From Trichopria drosophilae (taxonomy: Eukaryota; Arthropoda; Insecta; Hymenoptera; Diapriidae): a stretch of DNA of 64,000 bases. The stretch spans positions 59,783,501-59,847,500 of the forward strand of contig CM059584.1 of the NCBI GenBank assembly GCA_030407085.1. Reading direction: 5' to 3'. Of the stretch, positions 63,828 to 64,000 are shown piece after piece (positions within the stretch are counted from its first letter, which is position 1; every line of letters begins with the position of its first letter). The notes under the pieces are model-generated. The model was not told the origin of the DNA. It saw only the letters and a program-made list of their open reading frames with translations, and ran no database searches. The position numbers were made by a program, and so were the translations under genes.

Positions 63828-64000
63828 ATGCGATTTCATACACAACCAACAAAAATCCCAATCATCAATTTTGATGATTTAACATCAACTGTACAAAATA
63901 ATGCAACTAATCATAAACGACATGGGGAGTTGCTGCCAAATAGTATACGTGCACTTTTCTGTGGACCGTCTAATTGCGGAAAAACAAATACATTACTCAG
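63828..64000 (+). CDS. Packaging ATPase (FtsK/HerA-type), N-terminal fragment cut by window edge
   Basis: 57 codons are visible. The frame starts MRFHTQPTKIPIINFDDLTS and reaches RALFCGPSNCGKTNTLL, a Walker A P-loop (G-P-S-N-C-G-K-T-N), near residue 50. An A32/FtsK-like genome packaging ATPase beside the protease and capsid genes is a core polinton and adintovirus trait. The cysteine in the P-loop and the NCGKTN spelling are typical of this group. It is transcribed away from the capsid block. Confidence 0.85.
   Translation, partial: MRFHTQPTKIPIINFDDLTSTVQNNATNHKRHGELLPNSIRALFCGPSNCGKTNTLL

Larger units (their letters stand above)
59404..64000. mobile_element. Maverick/Polinton- or adintovirus-like integrated element (partial)
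   Basis: Leftward genes: PLA2/pVI-like, adenovirus-type protease, penton-like, major capsid candidate and a conserved unknown. A rightward packaging ATPase starts at 63828. This set is the virion morphogenesis module of polintons, adintoviruses and related dsDNA viruses. DNA polymerase B and integrase, expected nearby, lie beyond the window if present. Terminal inverted repeats were not identified. Spacing is tight (30-100 bp gaps or overlaps), as in a virus genome. Stops in at least one gene suggest an integrated, decaying copy. Confidence 0.87.

Overview
The window reads as a repeat-rich stretch of an arthropod (most likely insect) nuclear genome. It is AT-rich and has no prokaryotic gene organisation. 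Almost everything that can be recognised is a transposable element or an integrated DNA virus-like element, usually broken and often nested. Insect clues are the BEL/Pao, R1-like, CR1-like, Penelope-like and DIRS-like relics, primer-binding sites matching animal tRNA ends, and arthropod-type TATA + TCAGT core promoters in the right-hand element. I found no convincing ordinary host gene; the two host-family fragments (about 52.0-52.3 and 57.8-58.4 kb) are partial.

Layout. 0-7.3 kb: a LINE relic on + (about 0.7-5.46 kb) split by a piggyBac-ended foldback element at 2284-4001, lying between two copies of a 0.45-0.5 kb direct repeat, then a 5'-truncated LINE on - with clear target-site duplications. 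7.5-9.2 kb: Penelope-like relic on - split by a palindromic element with a tRNA-like unit in each arm. 9.7-11.4 kb: Ty3/Gypsy relic with a TA-flanked MITE. 12-15 kb: no genes, one degenerate tandem repeat. 15-19.1 kb: DDE transposase fragment cut by a BEL LTR, then leader and gag start of that BEL, cut in turn by a 1.43 kb inverted-repeat element. 20-25 kb: R1-like relics, short tandem repeats and unresolved ORFs.

25,992-33,124 is a structurally complete BEL/Pao element (two LTRs, 5-bp TSD, tRNA-Tyr-like primer site) on -, with a frame-broken pol. 34.6-44.35 kb is a very large foldback whose arms hold a 50-bp tandem array. A second BEL/Pao (36,837-42,747, tRNA-Arg-like primer site, internal 3' deletion) sits inside one arm. 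44.7-49.8 kb is a CR1-like LINE on - with a PHD-like ORF1, split by an 848-bp MITE. 50.29-53.48 kb is another foldback with 121-bp tandem arrays in both arms and a captured gene fragment between 54-bp direct repeats in its centre. 53.6-57.1 kb is a DIRS-like retroelement on +, also carrying a MITE. A Gypsy LTR relic, an exon-like fragment and 13-bp and about 230-bp tandem repeats follow.

59.4-64.0 kb (running off the right edge) is the most striking segment: part of a Maverick/Polinton- or adintovirus-like element. A leftward morphogenesis block encodes a PLA2 / pVI-pX-like minor capsid protein, adenovirus-type protease, penton-like protein, probable major capsid protein and a conserved protein of unknown role. 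A divergent packaging ATPase starts at 63,828. A compact divergent promoter with mirrored TATA and TCAGT elements separates the two arms. At least one capsid-module gene carries an in-frame stop, so this copy is probably a decaying integrant.
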